Assembly: GCA_029747015.1 (NCBI GenBank)
Contig: JAKOGI010000530.1
Coordinates: 124,001-188,000, forward strand
Direction of reading: 5' to 3'
Source: Carnegiea gigantea
Lineage: Eukaryota; Streptophyta; Magnoliopsida; Caryophyllales; Cactaceae
DNA: 64,000 nucleotides
Numbering within the stretch: position 1 is the stretch's first letter; every line of letters starts with the position of its first letter. The notes under the pieces were generated by a model. The model was not told the DNA's origin and made no database searches. It saw only the letters and a list, made by a program, of their open reading frames with translations. Shown piece after piece: positions 9,833 to 21,861 of this stretch. The translations under genes and the position numbers were made by a program.

Positions 9833-11860
9833 CTGGAAGCAGTAAGTGTTCAGCAGTCTATTAAACGACAAATTTTCAAGTATACAAACACAATCAGACT
9901 GTAATACCTTTAGACAAAGCAAATATTGAAGAATGAACAGGGAGGTATTGCTCCTGCATCACTGACCCATGTAGATAAGTTATCGGCCTCTTAGTGTACA
10001 AACCTGCCCTAGTCACTCCATAATGTTTATCTGGCACAGGAATGAACAAAGGAAATCTGGGTCTTGCCCTCGATAATGTGTCATAACATGTCCATCGATC
10101 ACCTCTTCCTAAATAACTGTTATTACAGCCTACTGGACAAAGCATCTGCTAGAGCAAATAACACTTCGGTTAGGCGTTGACTTACCTAACTCGCGCATAA
10201 GTACATAACATAAGCATAAATGATAAATGGAACGTTATAAACACAGGCTAGAAAGATAAGAGTCCTACTATCCTAGTTTTGCTTCTTTGATAGTGTGAAA
10301 CAAGAACTTGCTCAGTCTGTAAAACCACTGCTAATTAACAAGAACTTATTTGTTCCTACCTTCAGAAGCCAACCTTTGCTTTAGACATTTCTATGTCCAA
10401 CATGCAACCTCAGAAGATAAATTTTCTTTTTTCCTTCTTCCCTTTTTTTCATGTTTTGGGCGTGGCTGGGTGGGTAGGTGCTTTTTTGGGGGGAGGGGGG
10501 AGAGGGAAGGCGGTATTTGACACCATCAACTTTGATAAGTCTCAACGGCATGAAGAGATCATCCCTCTGTTCAACCTTCTCAAGGCGTCCTCTAGCTAAC
10601 AGCCTGAGTGTTTGACAGTCCAGGCAAAATTAAACCAAGAACTATACTGTCACAAGATCCAATCAGATAACACATGGGATGCTTTCAGGAGTCCCCATTA
10701 AAACATAAATGGGTTCCCCATAGCACATTACCAAAAACATCCAGCTTGACTGGAGCACTGACTAAGCAGATTTTACCAACCATAACCAGATTCGGTCTGC
10801 CTTTAACAACTCCTTTCAGTAACACTGGTAATACAGTTCATATAAGATACCCTTAGTTAAGTAATGGAGTACTCACCTTCCATATGGAAAGTCAGTAGTT
10901 TGAGCTTGCCATGCTAATGGTTCCCTTACCTTACCCCCCCCCCCCCCCCCCAAAACCACAAAAAAGGGGGCATTGGCAAGGAGGCTCCTAGTGTTACTTT
11001 TAGGTTCACAGAAGCAGAAGGGGGGGCGGGGGAACCTAGATATTTGAAAATGTTCTCCTGCCGACAACCAAAGGGATGATCAGAGGGATTTTTCCCACCT
11101 TCCATCAAGGAGGTGCAGGTTCATGCATTACAGCCACAAGAGACACAAGAGAGTTCCCTTCCCCTCGATCCTCTTCTTAATTTAGAATAGAATAAAGTTC
11201 TGTGAGCATCTTCATAATGTTACTGTTTCCATGTACGTAAATAGGACTTCCAATTTCAGAAAAGGGGGGGGGGGGGGGCGTGGGTATATGAACAATATCC
11301 TAGCATGAGCATTATTGTGATATCCGCAGAAAAAAGAAGGATGCCAATTTTTTAAAGCTTGGACATTCCATAGCATGCCATTCAATCATTCCTTATTAAA
11401 GTGAAGCTAAAGGAAGGTTTACATTACCTTGGCCCTGGCTTTCCACCCGGTAGGTTGGTCAGCAGGAGACATGGCCAGCCCGCTGTGGAATACCATCAGC
11501 GTGCCCAACTTTGAGATACCATAGGCTTAATTTTAACAACCTGAAAACGCACATGTATATCAAAAACTGAACAGACACCAGGAATACAGACAAGAACAAA
11601 ATCCACAATAACAAATAACCAACTTACAATCCAAGCCACTTGCCATTAACCAACATTCTTCCCTTGTTCACAATTTCTTTAGTTTTTTCTTCCTTTTTTT
11701 TTTGGGGGGGGGGGGGGGGGGGTGTAAGCCAATTAAAATTGAAATTCAACTTCAATTCTAGCAGAATTAGAACAATTTTGAAGAACCCATATCATCAGAC
11801 TTAGCAAAGGATGATCCTTCAGTACTTTCACAGAGGCCACCTTTTGTCAAACAAGTAGTA
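9833..11860 (-). other. 5' part of RNE not resolved; G/C-run-rich introns
   Basis: RNE must begin above 9832, but no exon set here joins cleanly. A 252-bp open frame (9894-10145) ends at a possible donor but leaves the wrong phase for exon A. A strong GTGAGT donor is present at about 10873. Homopolymers mark the region: C18 at 10934-10951, G15 at 11264-11278 and T10G19 at 11694-11722. cDNA would be needed to place the missing exons. Confidence 0.6.
11428..11508 (-). CDS. RNE: Candidate upstream RNE exon (starch-binding-like domain piece)
   Basis: Between a CTCAAAG acceptor and a GTAATG donor is an 81-bp phase-0 stretch encoding LGTLMVFHSGLAMSPADQPT and then GWKARAK. It resembles the LGxWEPExAxxMSPTExxxxWKAxxK part of the CBM20-like domain in plant RNE, with an M-S-P...W-K-A spacing match. 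The characteristic GDPxxLGxWEP lead is not visible next to it. It could also be a repeat-derived sequence. Confidence 0.35.
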
Positions 11861-12115
11861 TGCATCATAACATCCAGCCACGTACACTTCAGTTAATACA
11901 CCGAATAAAGACCGACTCTTCTTAGCGAAAATTTCCCAAAAATACAGAGTCGTTTTACCAAATTCAACCCAAAAGAAAACCCAAATGTTTGTCAAGCACG
12001 AATTTGCTTACCCCGTGCCACCCAGATGGGAACTCAACCTTCAGAGCTGCAAAATTTATAAAAAAAATATATATATACAGAAGCCCATTTCACAAGAGGG
12101 AGGGGGTGGGGGACG

Positions 12116-12151
<36 letters not shown>

Positions 12152-12399
12152 AGAATACGTTGATATAAGGGGCAGTGAGGATTAGCTTTCCCTCTTCTTG
12201 GCCGAGACAAATGGCTACCCCTTTTTCTCCCCTGTATTGCAGTTTGTATGCAGCAGCGCAGAGATAAGGCAGGCACGTTCCATATTTGTACTCTTTTAAA
12301 AATCTGGTCAGCTCGACTAACAAAGCAATGTTATTTGGGTCGCCACCGAACCGGTCGGGACTGACCGTACACTTCATAGCTCGACGCATTTTTGTTTCC

Positions 12400-12437
<38 letters not shown>

Positions 12438-12965
12438 TATGGTTAGTATTCAAATTTAGTATAATTTAACACTATACAGTATAATGAAATTCACATAAGA
12501 GTTGTTGTTATTGTTTTTAAAATCATTTAGCACAATTCAGTACTTGTAAAAAGTATTTATAAGTTAGGTTGTGATTAAACTCAAATTACCTAATTATTTA
12601 TTAATAATTGGACATATTCTACTAATAATATAAATGAGTTCATTATTGTACTTGTAAAATATGCTGAATATTGGAAAAAAAATTACGTTAAGTAATCAAA
12701 TAAAATTTCATACTATTGCATATTGTGCTTATATGAAAATCATTATAATTGTAAAATGCTTATGTTGAATAAATATTATATTATTTAACTTCATAAATTT
12801 CTTGTTAATTTTCTAAAATTATATAATTATTTTAAGAACCTAATTGAAACTTACATGCAATGTTTTTGAAAAATATATATATAATATATAATCAATTATT
12901 TTACTAACAACTTCCGACTTTAGTTTATATTAAAGTATCTACTACTCCATCTTTTACAATTGACA
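11861..12965 (-). repeat. LTR-like direct repeat, copy A
   Basis: This 1.1 kb segment runs from TGCATCATAAC to ...ATTGACA, so on either strand it starts TG and ends CA. It is repeated in direct orientation at 14721-17693. Homology begins abruptly at TATGCATC in both copies. It contains a (GA)n run at about 12117-12150 and (TA)n at about 12405-12432. Two readings are possible: a solo LTR beside RNE, or a duplicated promoter/upstream segment. The TG/CA ends and the polypurine tract next to copy B favour an LTR. No matching target duplication was found. Confidence 0.6.
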
Positions 12966-14720
12966 AATTATTGGGTGAGACTGTTTCACGTAAGAGTTAT
13001 TGAGAGATGACCTCCTTTTGGTGTAACTTTTTTTATATTTTGCAATTACTAATAATACGTATCGGTGAAGGCAAGGTGGAAGATATTGGAGAGGATGCCT
13101 TGATGGAGATCACACCATGACCAGCTCAACTCAGTCCACTCTAACTCAATCCACACAAGCTGTGGTCCAAAAATCCTAAGCCAAGGTCTAAGGTCAGTTG
13201 AATGCATAGACCTGCCTTTCAAGCCTGCTTTGGGAGTGACTTTACTCATTTTCTAGCTCACACTTCAGTTGTTAGATGATAAAAGTTGCCCCCACACTTT
13301 TGGACAACTAGCAGATCAGTTCAGCTCAAAACAATCAACTTATTCCAATTAGTAGTCCAACAGACCCAATTTTGGAGAGTCAACTTTAACTCTATTGTGC
13401 AGCAACCTTTTGGCAAGTTTAAGTTCGTGAAAAGGTGACTTAAATATTGTCTCAATTGACCTTAAAAGGGTTGAATTATATCAGCTAGCATTTGCTTTTA
13501 ACCAGGTCAAGAATGAGAGGAAATCTTTTATACAATAGTTCACTAGTTGTTGCGCACTTGCAACTTGGCCGAGCAAACCTCAAGATTTGAGCTACAACTT
13601 GCTATGATTAGAAATGATTAGTTAATCTAAGATGTTGTTTTAGATTGGCACCTCATTAGCTTAATTTGACAAGCTAAATAGGTGTTAAAGCTCTTTTAGT
13701 AATTGTTTGCTCTTTTGTATTATTTACAGGTTGCTTAGCGTGTTGTTTTTAGTTAGTTTTCTACATTAGCTAGCTGTTGAGAGGGGGAGTAAGGCTTGGT
13801 CTAAAAGCCTAATTTAATTTTCAGTTGTAAAAACTCAGTTGAATGTGAATGAAAGTTGAGCTTAGCTCCTTCCCTCAAAACTCTCTATAGCTTATCCTAC
13901 ATTTTGGCCAGTGTGAGTGGTATTCTAGTGAGTCTTAGTAGCATGTTGGTTGGAGTCTTATCCATCTTGCTACTAAGGGCCCTGTTCTTGAGTTGGTGGT
14001 GTATCTTATCCTCAAATTCAATTCTTGCCATTTAAGGTTTGAGAAAATGAGTTGTTGCTACTCAACTTATTGTGTGAGTCAATTGTTGATTCTATTTGTG
14101 TTCTCATTAATCTCTCTCCCCTAATATTCTTCCCAAGATATACATCATGCCTAAATTGCGATCTTATGATCAAGTTTATTATAATGACTTTTGCACTACT
14201 AAACTTTGTTTTACTTCAAGAGAAGGGAATCACAATCACTCTAAGAGTATCATATGCAGAAGGAAGTTACAATGCTCACACAATGGACACATGTAACAAA
14301 GTTGTAATGAATAAATTATGAGTTACACTGGTCAATGACATTTGGAATTTCATGGCATACTCAAAAGCAAGTCATAAATTGTAGTTTTATTATGTACTTT
14401 ATTTTATATTTAGACCATAATGCACCATATGTTTAATACTTAATTTGTAATGCTCGCTTACTATGTTTTTACAACTACCAAAATGTTTATAGTTGGTAAT
14501 TCTAGTCATAATTATTGTTAAAATTGAACTGATGATGCAAGCCAATACATTTAACAACACATAAATTTTATGTATTAATACTTAAAAGACTTCACATAGT
14601 AGATACATTCACAAATTATTTGTATGTTATATATACAATTAAAAAAAAGTCATTCATAAATAAATTTACAACAATGGTAACATACATATACAATTCATTG
14701 GAATATGTTTACTTTCAGTA
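12966..14720. other. Unassigned spacer between the two LTR-like copies
   Basis: No gene recognised. A polypurine tract (GAGAGGGGGAGT, about 13779-13790, + strand) like those preceding 3' LTRs suggests a retroelement remnant. The open frames at 13049-13249 (-) and 14052-14321 (+) show no family resemblance. Confidence 0.4.
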
Positions 14721-14989
14721 TGCATCATAACTTCCAGCCACACATACTTCAGGTAATATACCAAATAAAGACCAACTCTTCTTAGCGAAAATTTCCCAAA
14801 AATACAGGGTCATTTTAGCAAATTCAACCCAAAAGAAAACCCAAATGTTTGTCAAGCACGAATTTGCTTAGACCCCGTGCCACCCAGATGGGAACTCAAC
14901 CTTTAGAGCTGCAAAATTTATAAATAAAAAAGCATATACAGAAGTCCAGTTCACAAGAGGAAGGGGGTGGGGGGGGGGGGGGGGGGGGG

Positions 14990-15024
<35 letters not shown>

Positions 15025-15171
15025 ATGCGTTGATATAGGGGTAGGGAGGATGAGCTTTCCCTCTTCTTGGCCAAAAGAAATTGCTATCCCCTTTTCTCTG
15101 GCCCTGTATTGTAGTTTGCATGCAGCAGCGCAGAGATAAGGCAGGCACATTCCATATTTGTACTCTTTTAG

Positions 15172-15494
15172 GCTCCATTTGATTATTAGAAAATTTAATA
15201 GAAAGAAAAGTTAAAAAAAATGAAAGGGAAAAAAATAGGACGAAAATAAATTTTTTCTCTTATTTGAATTGAGAAAAAAATACAAGAATTTGAATGAGAA
15301 ATTTGAATATTGAAGAACTACTTGAATCATGTTGATGTCTTCTAAGCAATGTGAGGTTAGAGGTGGTTGTGAATTTTCCTCAAACTTTTGTCATAATTTT
15401 ATAAGGAAAATTTTATCACTTTTTTTCTTGTATTTGGTTTAGAGAAAATCACAAAGAAAAAAAATATGGAGGAAAGTTAGGTAGAAAAATTATT
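15172..15494. other. MITE-like AT-rich segment replacing copy A sequence
   Basis: Starts GGCTCCATTTGATTATTAG exactly where homology to copy A stops. Similar starts are common in plant MITEs. The partner terminus was not identified. Confidence 0.3.
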
Positions 15495-15956
15495 CACTAC
15501 AGTCTGGAGATCGTTTTTTTAACGGAATTTTTGACAGGAAAAAGTTGAGTTTTTGACGGAAAGTATATTTTCTGACGGAAATTTTGACGGAAAGAATAAC
15601 AGCCAAAAAATGCTTCGTCGAAATAGGTTTTTTGACTGATCCGTCAAAAATTCGACGAACACATTTTGACGGCCTGACAATCCGTCAAAATTTTGCTGAC
15701 GGCCATTTTTGATAGACTGACATGTCGTCAGTAAGATTTTGACAAAATTTTTGACAGACTCGTGTTCCGTCAAAACCTATTTCGACCGAAATTTTGACCG
15801 ATTAAGCTGTCCGTCAAAAATTGTTAAAGGAATGGAATATAAGGTGTGGGCAAAATTTTTGACGGGCTGTTTTGGCTTAGCCCGTCAAAAATTTTGACGG
15901 AAGCTGTATATCCCATCAAAAACTTTTTAGAATGCCGTCAAAAATCCTCTACTACG
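15495..15956. mobile_element. CACTA-like (En/Spm-type) MITE with GACGG subterminal repeats
   Basis: Begins CACTACAG and contains many copies of TTTTTGACGG and its complement CCGTCAAAAA in both orientations along about 460 bp. Direct and inverted subterminal repeats of about 10 bp next to a CACTA end are the signature of En/Spm elements, where they bind the TNPA-type protein. The far end (CTCTACTAC) is degenerate, and no transposase is present. Confidence 0.55.
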
Positions 15957-16103
15957 AACTCACTTATTTTCCCAGATGTAGCATTTTCTATTTTAATCAA
16001 TGTCATAGCACGTCAACAAACAAACGAAGTGAAATTATTTATATAATAGAATCCACAAATTAATGTACAATCCCATTAGAAGGATTGAAAATGTACCTGT
16101 ATA

Positions 16104-16545
16104 GATCGTGTTCGATAATAGCATTTTAAACAGTGGTTAATATTTTGACCAAATCAATACACTAATCACACTATTTTTAATGTTCAACAATATAATGTTT
16201 TGATTAGCATTTCAAGTATCGTTTAACATTTTAAGCAACGTTTTTGAAAAACTAACAGTGTTAGCTTTTGACATTCAGAATTATCGGTTCACCGTTTTTT
16301 GCCAAAAAATATCCTTTGGAAATTGAAAATTTTATATTTAGAAATTATCAATGTCCTTTTACGTCAATTTACATTAATCAGCTAATCCAACAATTAAATT
16401 TACCGAATATATTTATTTTTATTTGCTCATCTAAATAGCTATATATTAACAACTAAATTAGAAATGCTATCAGTTACGTAAACAACTATCAGCTATCTGA
16501 ACCGCTATCCGTTACCTAAACAGCTAATTTTGCCGAACAGTGTCT
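16104..16545. mobile_element. MITE with GTGTTCG... terminal inverted repeats
   Basis: The left end GATCGTGTTCGATAATAGC and the complement of the right end, GACACTGTTCGGCAAAATTAGC, are imperfect inverted repeats. The right part is rich in AGCTA-type motifs (CAGCTATC). The right border is exactly where homology to copy A resumes. No clear target duplication was found; the superfamily is uncertain. Confidence 0.45.
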
Positions 16546-16688
16546 TAGTATAATTAAGTGTAATTCAACATTATACAGTATAATGGGATTCACATAAGAG
16601 TTGTTATTGTTCTCAAAATCATTTAGCATAATTCAAACTTGTAAAAAGTATTTATTGATTAGGTTGTGATTAAACTCAAATTACCTAA

Positions 16689-17314
16689 CCACATATATAA
16701 TATAAAAGTGAATGAGTTAACATGGTAATGACATTTGTCATGTTATCATTGATCGCTTAATTTTTAAATAAAAAAATGATTTTATGACACTTAATAAATG
16801 ATCTTAGCCATATTATTAAATTCAACATTTATTCATCAATATAATATACTAAATCATGCAATTATCATTGGTTCTCTTTTATATAATAAAGTTAATTCAC
16901 AATTCAAGGGCTACTAATTAGTATATTTACTTTTAATCTAATACAGTGTATTGAAAGGTTATTAACAATGTTGAATTGAAATGTAAGAATCGAATCGTAT
17001 GTAAAGTAATGTTATTCTGAATTAAAAAAGAAAAAAAATTTCTTATATTTTAAAAATGGAACAAATATCTCTATTATTCTTTCATAAAATTTTAATTGAT
17101 TATTATTTCTAGTTAAGTAATAGAACCAACTTTTTTTCCTCCCTTGTTTGTTACGTTATCATATTCCAATATTTTACTTACATTTTATCAGGTTTTTTTC
17201 CTTAAGATGACTAAATGGCTTCAATCAAATAAAGTTTTTTACTTATTTACATTTTTAATAAATTTAAAAATGTATATTAACTCATGGCCGTGCGAAGTAG
17301 GGATCTACCCTAGT
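16689..17314 (+). mobile_element. Non-autonomous Helitron, 626 bp
   Basis: The insertion interrupts copy B relative to copy A (empty site ACCTAA/TTATTTATT at about 12590). It lies between an A and a T, has a 5' end CCACATATATAATATAAAAG (first base T>C from the usual TC) and a 3' end GGCCGTGCGAAGTAGGGATC-TACC-CTAGT, with the CTRR terminus and a degenerate hairpin just before it. There is no target duplication, as expected for rolling-circle transposition. It has no Rep/helicase coding capacity. Confidence 0.72.
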
Positions 17315-17999
17315 TGTTTATTAATAATTGGACATAGTCTAATAATAATATAAATGAGTTCATTATTGTACATGTAAAATCTGTTGAACATTGGAAAAAA
17401 AAATTACGCTAAGTAATTAAATAAAATTTCATACTATTGCTTACAGTACTTATATGAAAATCATTATAATTGTAAAATGCTTATTTTGGATAATTATTAT
17501 ATTATTTAACTTCATAAATTTGTTGTTAATTTTCTAAAAATATATAATCATTTTAAGAATGTAATTGAAATTGACATACAATTTTTTTTGAAAAGATATT
17601 TGCAATATACAATCAATTATTTTACTAACAACTTCCAACTTTAGTTTATATTAAAGTATCTAACTACTCCATCTTTTGTAATTGAAATTGACATACTCCC
17701 CCTCAAGTTGTGTGTTCAAAGGGATTGGCCACATCCAACTTGTGCAGTAGTTGATGATTTTTGTCGGCAGGAACAACTTTAGTGAACACATCTGCTAGCT
17801 GATTTACAGTACTGACTTTTATTAGGTTTAATAATCTCAGCCTTGCATTGGTAGTCCACTTCAATATGCTTTGTACGCTCTTAGAAAATAGGGTTCTTTA
17901 TAATGTGCAAGGCTGGCTGGTTATCACAGTACAAATCCACAGCAAAAGCTCCTTTGCAGGAAAATTAAGTCCTTATAAAAGCCATAGAAACTAAGTTAT

Positions 18000-19333
18000 C
18001 TCCCAATAGGTTGCAGCTATGCCATTACACTCAGCCTCAGCTGAGGAACGAGAGACTATGTTTTACTTCCTCACTTTCCAAGAAATCAAGGATTTCCCTA
18101 GTTGAATTGCATAACTAAAGGTGGACCTTATCCCAATTGGACAACTAGCATAATCAGAGTCATAGAAGACAACAACATAAGATTCTAAACTAGCAGCAAA
18201 CATAATTCCTTGACTTAGAGCAAATTTGAGGTAACTTAATATGTAATGGGACGCTCTCATGTGTTCTGTAGAAGCCTAGAAGGTTGAGACGTGAACTGAC
18301 TCAGCACCATAAGATAAGTTTAGCCTAGTACTACTTAGGTAAATGAGTTTGTCGAATACTCTTCTGTATAGGAGAGGGTCTTCAAGATAATCACCAGCAT
18401 CTGCCATGAGCTTCAAGTTTTGTGCCATAGGAAGCTTTAAAGGCTTGCAATTACACATGTCTGTTTCTTCCAATAAGTCTAAGGCATACTTCCTTAATAC
18501 CTCTAACCCAAGAAAGTATTTTAGATCTCCTAGATCCTTCATGTGAAATTGTGCATGCAAAAACTGTTTCAACTTTCAATAGCTTTGGCACAACTCCTAA
18601 CTATCATCATCTCATCAACATAGATAAGGATTGTTGTAAACACAATCCCTTTCCTTTGAGTGAAAAGAGAATAGTTAGCTTTGATTACACAAATCCATAG
18701 GACATCAAAGCACTTGATAGTTTGGCAAACTAATGCCTGGATGCTTGCTTTAATCTATATAAAGATTTATTCAGTTTGCATACCGAAGTACTCCCCCTTA
18801 ATGAGGTAGTAGGAAGAAGTTGGCCTGGGGAAACTGCAGCCCCGTAACATGTATAACCTGGAGGCATAGCCATACAAAACTTCATGTTCTAAATCATCAT
18901 GTAGTAAGGCATTCCAGTATCCATTTGAATAGCATGCCAACTTTCATAGCAACCAACACAAGGAAAGTCCTCATAACTATCATTTTTACAATAGGGGCAA
19001 AATTATCTAGATAATCTATTGCAAACCTTTTTCAGCAACCCAATATGACTAGTCTGGCCTTATATCATTGTATTAAACCATCAAAATTATATTTGGTCTT
19101 GTAAAGCCATTTACAACCTATGTCTTTTTGCCAAGTGAAGGAGATGTGATTTGCCAGGCATTATCTTTCTCTAATGGTCTCGGCTCAACATTCATAGCCT
19201 CACATTGTTTCAGATCCTTCACAACCTTAGAGAAAGAAATAGGATCAAAATTAACATCATCCAAAGCAGATAGGAAAGATTTATGAGTAGTATCCAACTG
19301 TTTAAAATTGGCAGGACAAGAAATATAATACAA
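18000..19333 (-). pseudogene. copia-1 reverse transcriptase and RNase H remnant
   Basis: 19333-19118 has the pre-RT hinge (SFLSALDD, then KVVKDLKQCEAMNVEPRPLE). 18572-18276 has MKDLGDLKYFLGLEVLRK and the thumb region, and 18260-18063 has RNase H with VVVFYDSDYASCP and SLISWK. Between them the frame shifts several times, and the YVDD segment is not in an open frame. The trailing AEAE-type motif appears at about 18035 in decayed form. Confidence 0.75.
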
Positions 19334-20332
19334 AATGGAGGGCTTTTTACCAGATGTCGCTACTTAAGTAACAAAATCAGTAAGCCAAATCTACTTGTGC
19401 TATTTAGTTTATCTCCTAAGACAAGGCTATTGCATATGAGGGGATGAGCCAGGAGAAGGTTAAGGCTGCATTTGTGGGCCAGGAGGGAATTTGGGTTAGT
19501 ATTTGTGATTAAGAAGCATCCTCATCAAATGAGGTAACATGATTCAGATAGTCTTTACACTAGGACAAAGACACTAGACTTAGATTTGGATTTGAAATAG
19601 GCTAAATTTAGGCATTAAGGCATTGTTGCAGAAATGATGATATATGTTCATAAAACTTTCTGGATAAAAACTCTTGCTTGGTAATTATATTGAGTAGCTT
19701 GTAATCCTTTTGACTCTGACATAAGGTACTTCTTTGGGTTGAAACTTGTCAGTGTCTCTAGAAGGGTCACAAACAAAGGCCAAACATCCTAGAACCCTCG
19801 AATGATCATATTTTGGAGCTTGATGCATTAGTTTCTCATAAGGACTATTGTTCTGAAGAATGGGTGCAGCTAGTTTATTGATGATGTGAGTAGCTATTAG
19901 AACACAATCCCCCTAATACTACAGTGGTGAACTTGCTTGAAACCTGAGTGCCCTAGACATTTCCAATAGGTGTCCGTATTTTCTTTCTACATAACCATTT
20001 TGTTGTGGTCTATCCACATAAGAGTCTGGTGTAGAATGCTATGAATAGCAAAAAATTCCTTGCGAGGGTCAGAATCAAATTCTAGGGCATTATCTAACGT
20101 AATTACTTTTCCACACCTTTGGAACTATACTTTTTCCATTTTATGAAAAAATTTTCAAGATACGTAAGCATCAGACATATGCTATATAAGATATGTCTAA
20201 GTTTCCTTGGTATCATCATCCATAATGGTCAGAAAAAATCTAATTTTTTTTCTAAGTTACAACCCTATAAGGCCACAATATATTAATGTGAATCAAATTA
20301 AAAGGACACACACTGTGGTGTTCACTCAACTA

Positions 20333-20589
20333 CTAAGGCAACTCACAAAATTTTGCCAAAGTGCATGTAAGACAAACTTCTTGAGTAGGCTGAGCAGATG
20401 ACTTAAGAATACAGGGTATAAGTTTCAACCTATTTATTGAAGCATGACCAAGTCTATTATGCCAAACATGTAGATTAGACCTTTGATTGAAAATAGCAGC
20501 ATCAAATTTCTTATTATAGCTTTCAGCAACTTTCAAAAGTCCAAAAATTCAAAAATAGTATGTCTAATACTTTCGCCTTAACAATATAC
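20333..20589 (-). pseudogene. copia-1 GAG-pre-integrase fragment at the insertion border
   Basis: Contains LHVWHNRLGHASINRLKLI and a later Cys pair (CLTCTLAK), the WHxRLGH motif of the GAG-pre-integrase domain and the start of the integrase zinc region. Its upstream end stops at 20589, where the Athila-like LTR begins. The frame continues on the other side at 29515. Confidence 0.75.
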
Positions 20590-21861
20590 TGACCACTACC
20601 ACAAGCGCGCGTGTAGTTCATAGTATAAATAAAAGATATCATTCCTCAGGGACTAATGTAATCTATCGAATCTTGTCTATCAGAACGTGCTAAGTAAAAT
20701 TCTAATTTAAAGGGTTCGATTTACCAACTTCCAATTCGCTAATTTTTAAATCAATCAAGAACAATATATCTAGGAATTCATATAGATATGATAAGTGATT
20801 TGATCAAAATGACTAACATGTGTTTTTTTTTCCTCTGATTGGTTAATCTTGAGGAATTGCAGTCTACCTAAAGAAATTAGTCTTTCTTTCGAATTCAACC
20901 AAATTTGCCTAAACTAAGTAAAAGTTGCTCTTTCGAATTAATTTGTCTTAATCCAAGTTAATTATCTTTGATTACTTTATATTCCTCCTAAGATGCAAAT
21001 CTCCCTTTCGAAACGATGTTACACTGGATTTTATCAAGCAGTCCAACAATCAAATGTCACCTTTCAGTTTTTCACTCAATTATTTCAATTGTGCAAGCAA
21101 ATTTTAGCCAAAAATCCACTAACAACATGAATCACACTTGGCAGATTGAAATCAAACCAATCATAAAGATAAGCACAATCCTTTAAATTAAAACATGATC
21201 CAACAACACTTTCATATACTACTAAATTTCTAGATAAAAATTAAACTACTCACACTTAAGGGTTAATCAACTAACCAACGTTTTGCAAAATCTGAGCGGA
21301 AGGGCTTGACTGAGAATAGCCTTCAACCATGCGCTTCAAACCACCTCAAGATCAATCACTCACACTCAAGATTTCTCACTAATACAATAACCAAACTACG
21401 AATCTAAGTAAAAGAACAAAAATTTGAGAAAGATAAACCAATGCTAAACTTACTTGATATGCATCTCCTTTCTTCTGCTGCTGCCTGAATGAGGCCTTTT
21501 ATAGGAAAACTAGGATGATTTCAGCCATACAGCAGAAGAAAAATGAAGAGGCACAGTTTCACTTCTCACTAAGGTCCGTGGCAGGCATCATGGTTTGATC
21601 GTGATCTGGGCTGGAATCGATTTTCTACTCTATTCTTGCTCCACGGGTGTAGCAGCACATAGGTATCTATGGGGGAGGTCAAAATACATCTATTAAGGGT
21701 CAAATGCTGGGCAAAAAGGTCTAAAATCTTGCAAAACACATCAAACAACTATACCCAAGCATAAATCAAGAATAGGAGTATAAATAATAACATTACGCTC
21801 ATAATTCTCCAAAAATGAATCAAAATAGCCCTAAAATGATGTATATATTAAGCACTTATCA
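20590..21861 (-). repeat. Athila-like 3' LTR (left copy)
   Basis: Starts TGACCACTACC and ends GCACTTATCA on the + strand (TG...CA). It has the same length as the right copy. The polypurine tract adjoins its inner edge, identifying it as the 3' LTR of a - strand element. Confidence 0.88.

Larger units (their letters stand above)
14721..17693 (-). repeat. LTR-like direct repeat, copy B (interrupted)
   Basis: This is homologous to copy A. 14721-15171 matches 11861-12297, and about 16545-16688 plus 17315-17693 matches about 12455-12965. The unmatched parts hold a CACTA-like MITE, another MITE and a Helitron. A G24 run followed by (GA)n (14969-15020) replaces the shorter tract of copy A. Its right end (...TTGACA) abuts the copia-1 polypurine tract, the position expected for a 3' LTR. 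Yet the copia-1 5' LTR end near 31207 does not match it, so assignment stays open. Confidence 0.6.

Noticed and set aside
9894..10145. 83-residue frame as the RNE exon before exon A
   Set aside because: Its apparent donor leaves one base, while exon A needs two; no resemblance to the RNE linker.
12034..12401. Frames with long Ser-Leu repeats (and similar at 14868-15178, 41810-42209)
   Set aside because: They translate (GA)n/(CT)n microsatellites and differ in frame and length between the duplicated copies.
11861..12401. Duplicated promoter and first exon of RNE
   Set aside because: Possible, but the frame matches no RNE segment, and the TG...CA ends plus adjoining polypurine tract at copy B fit an LTR better.
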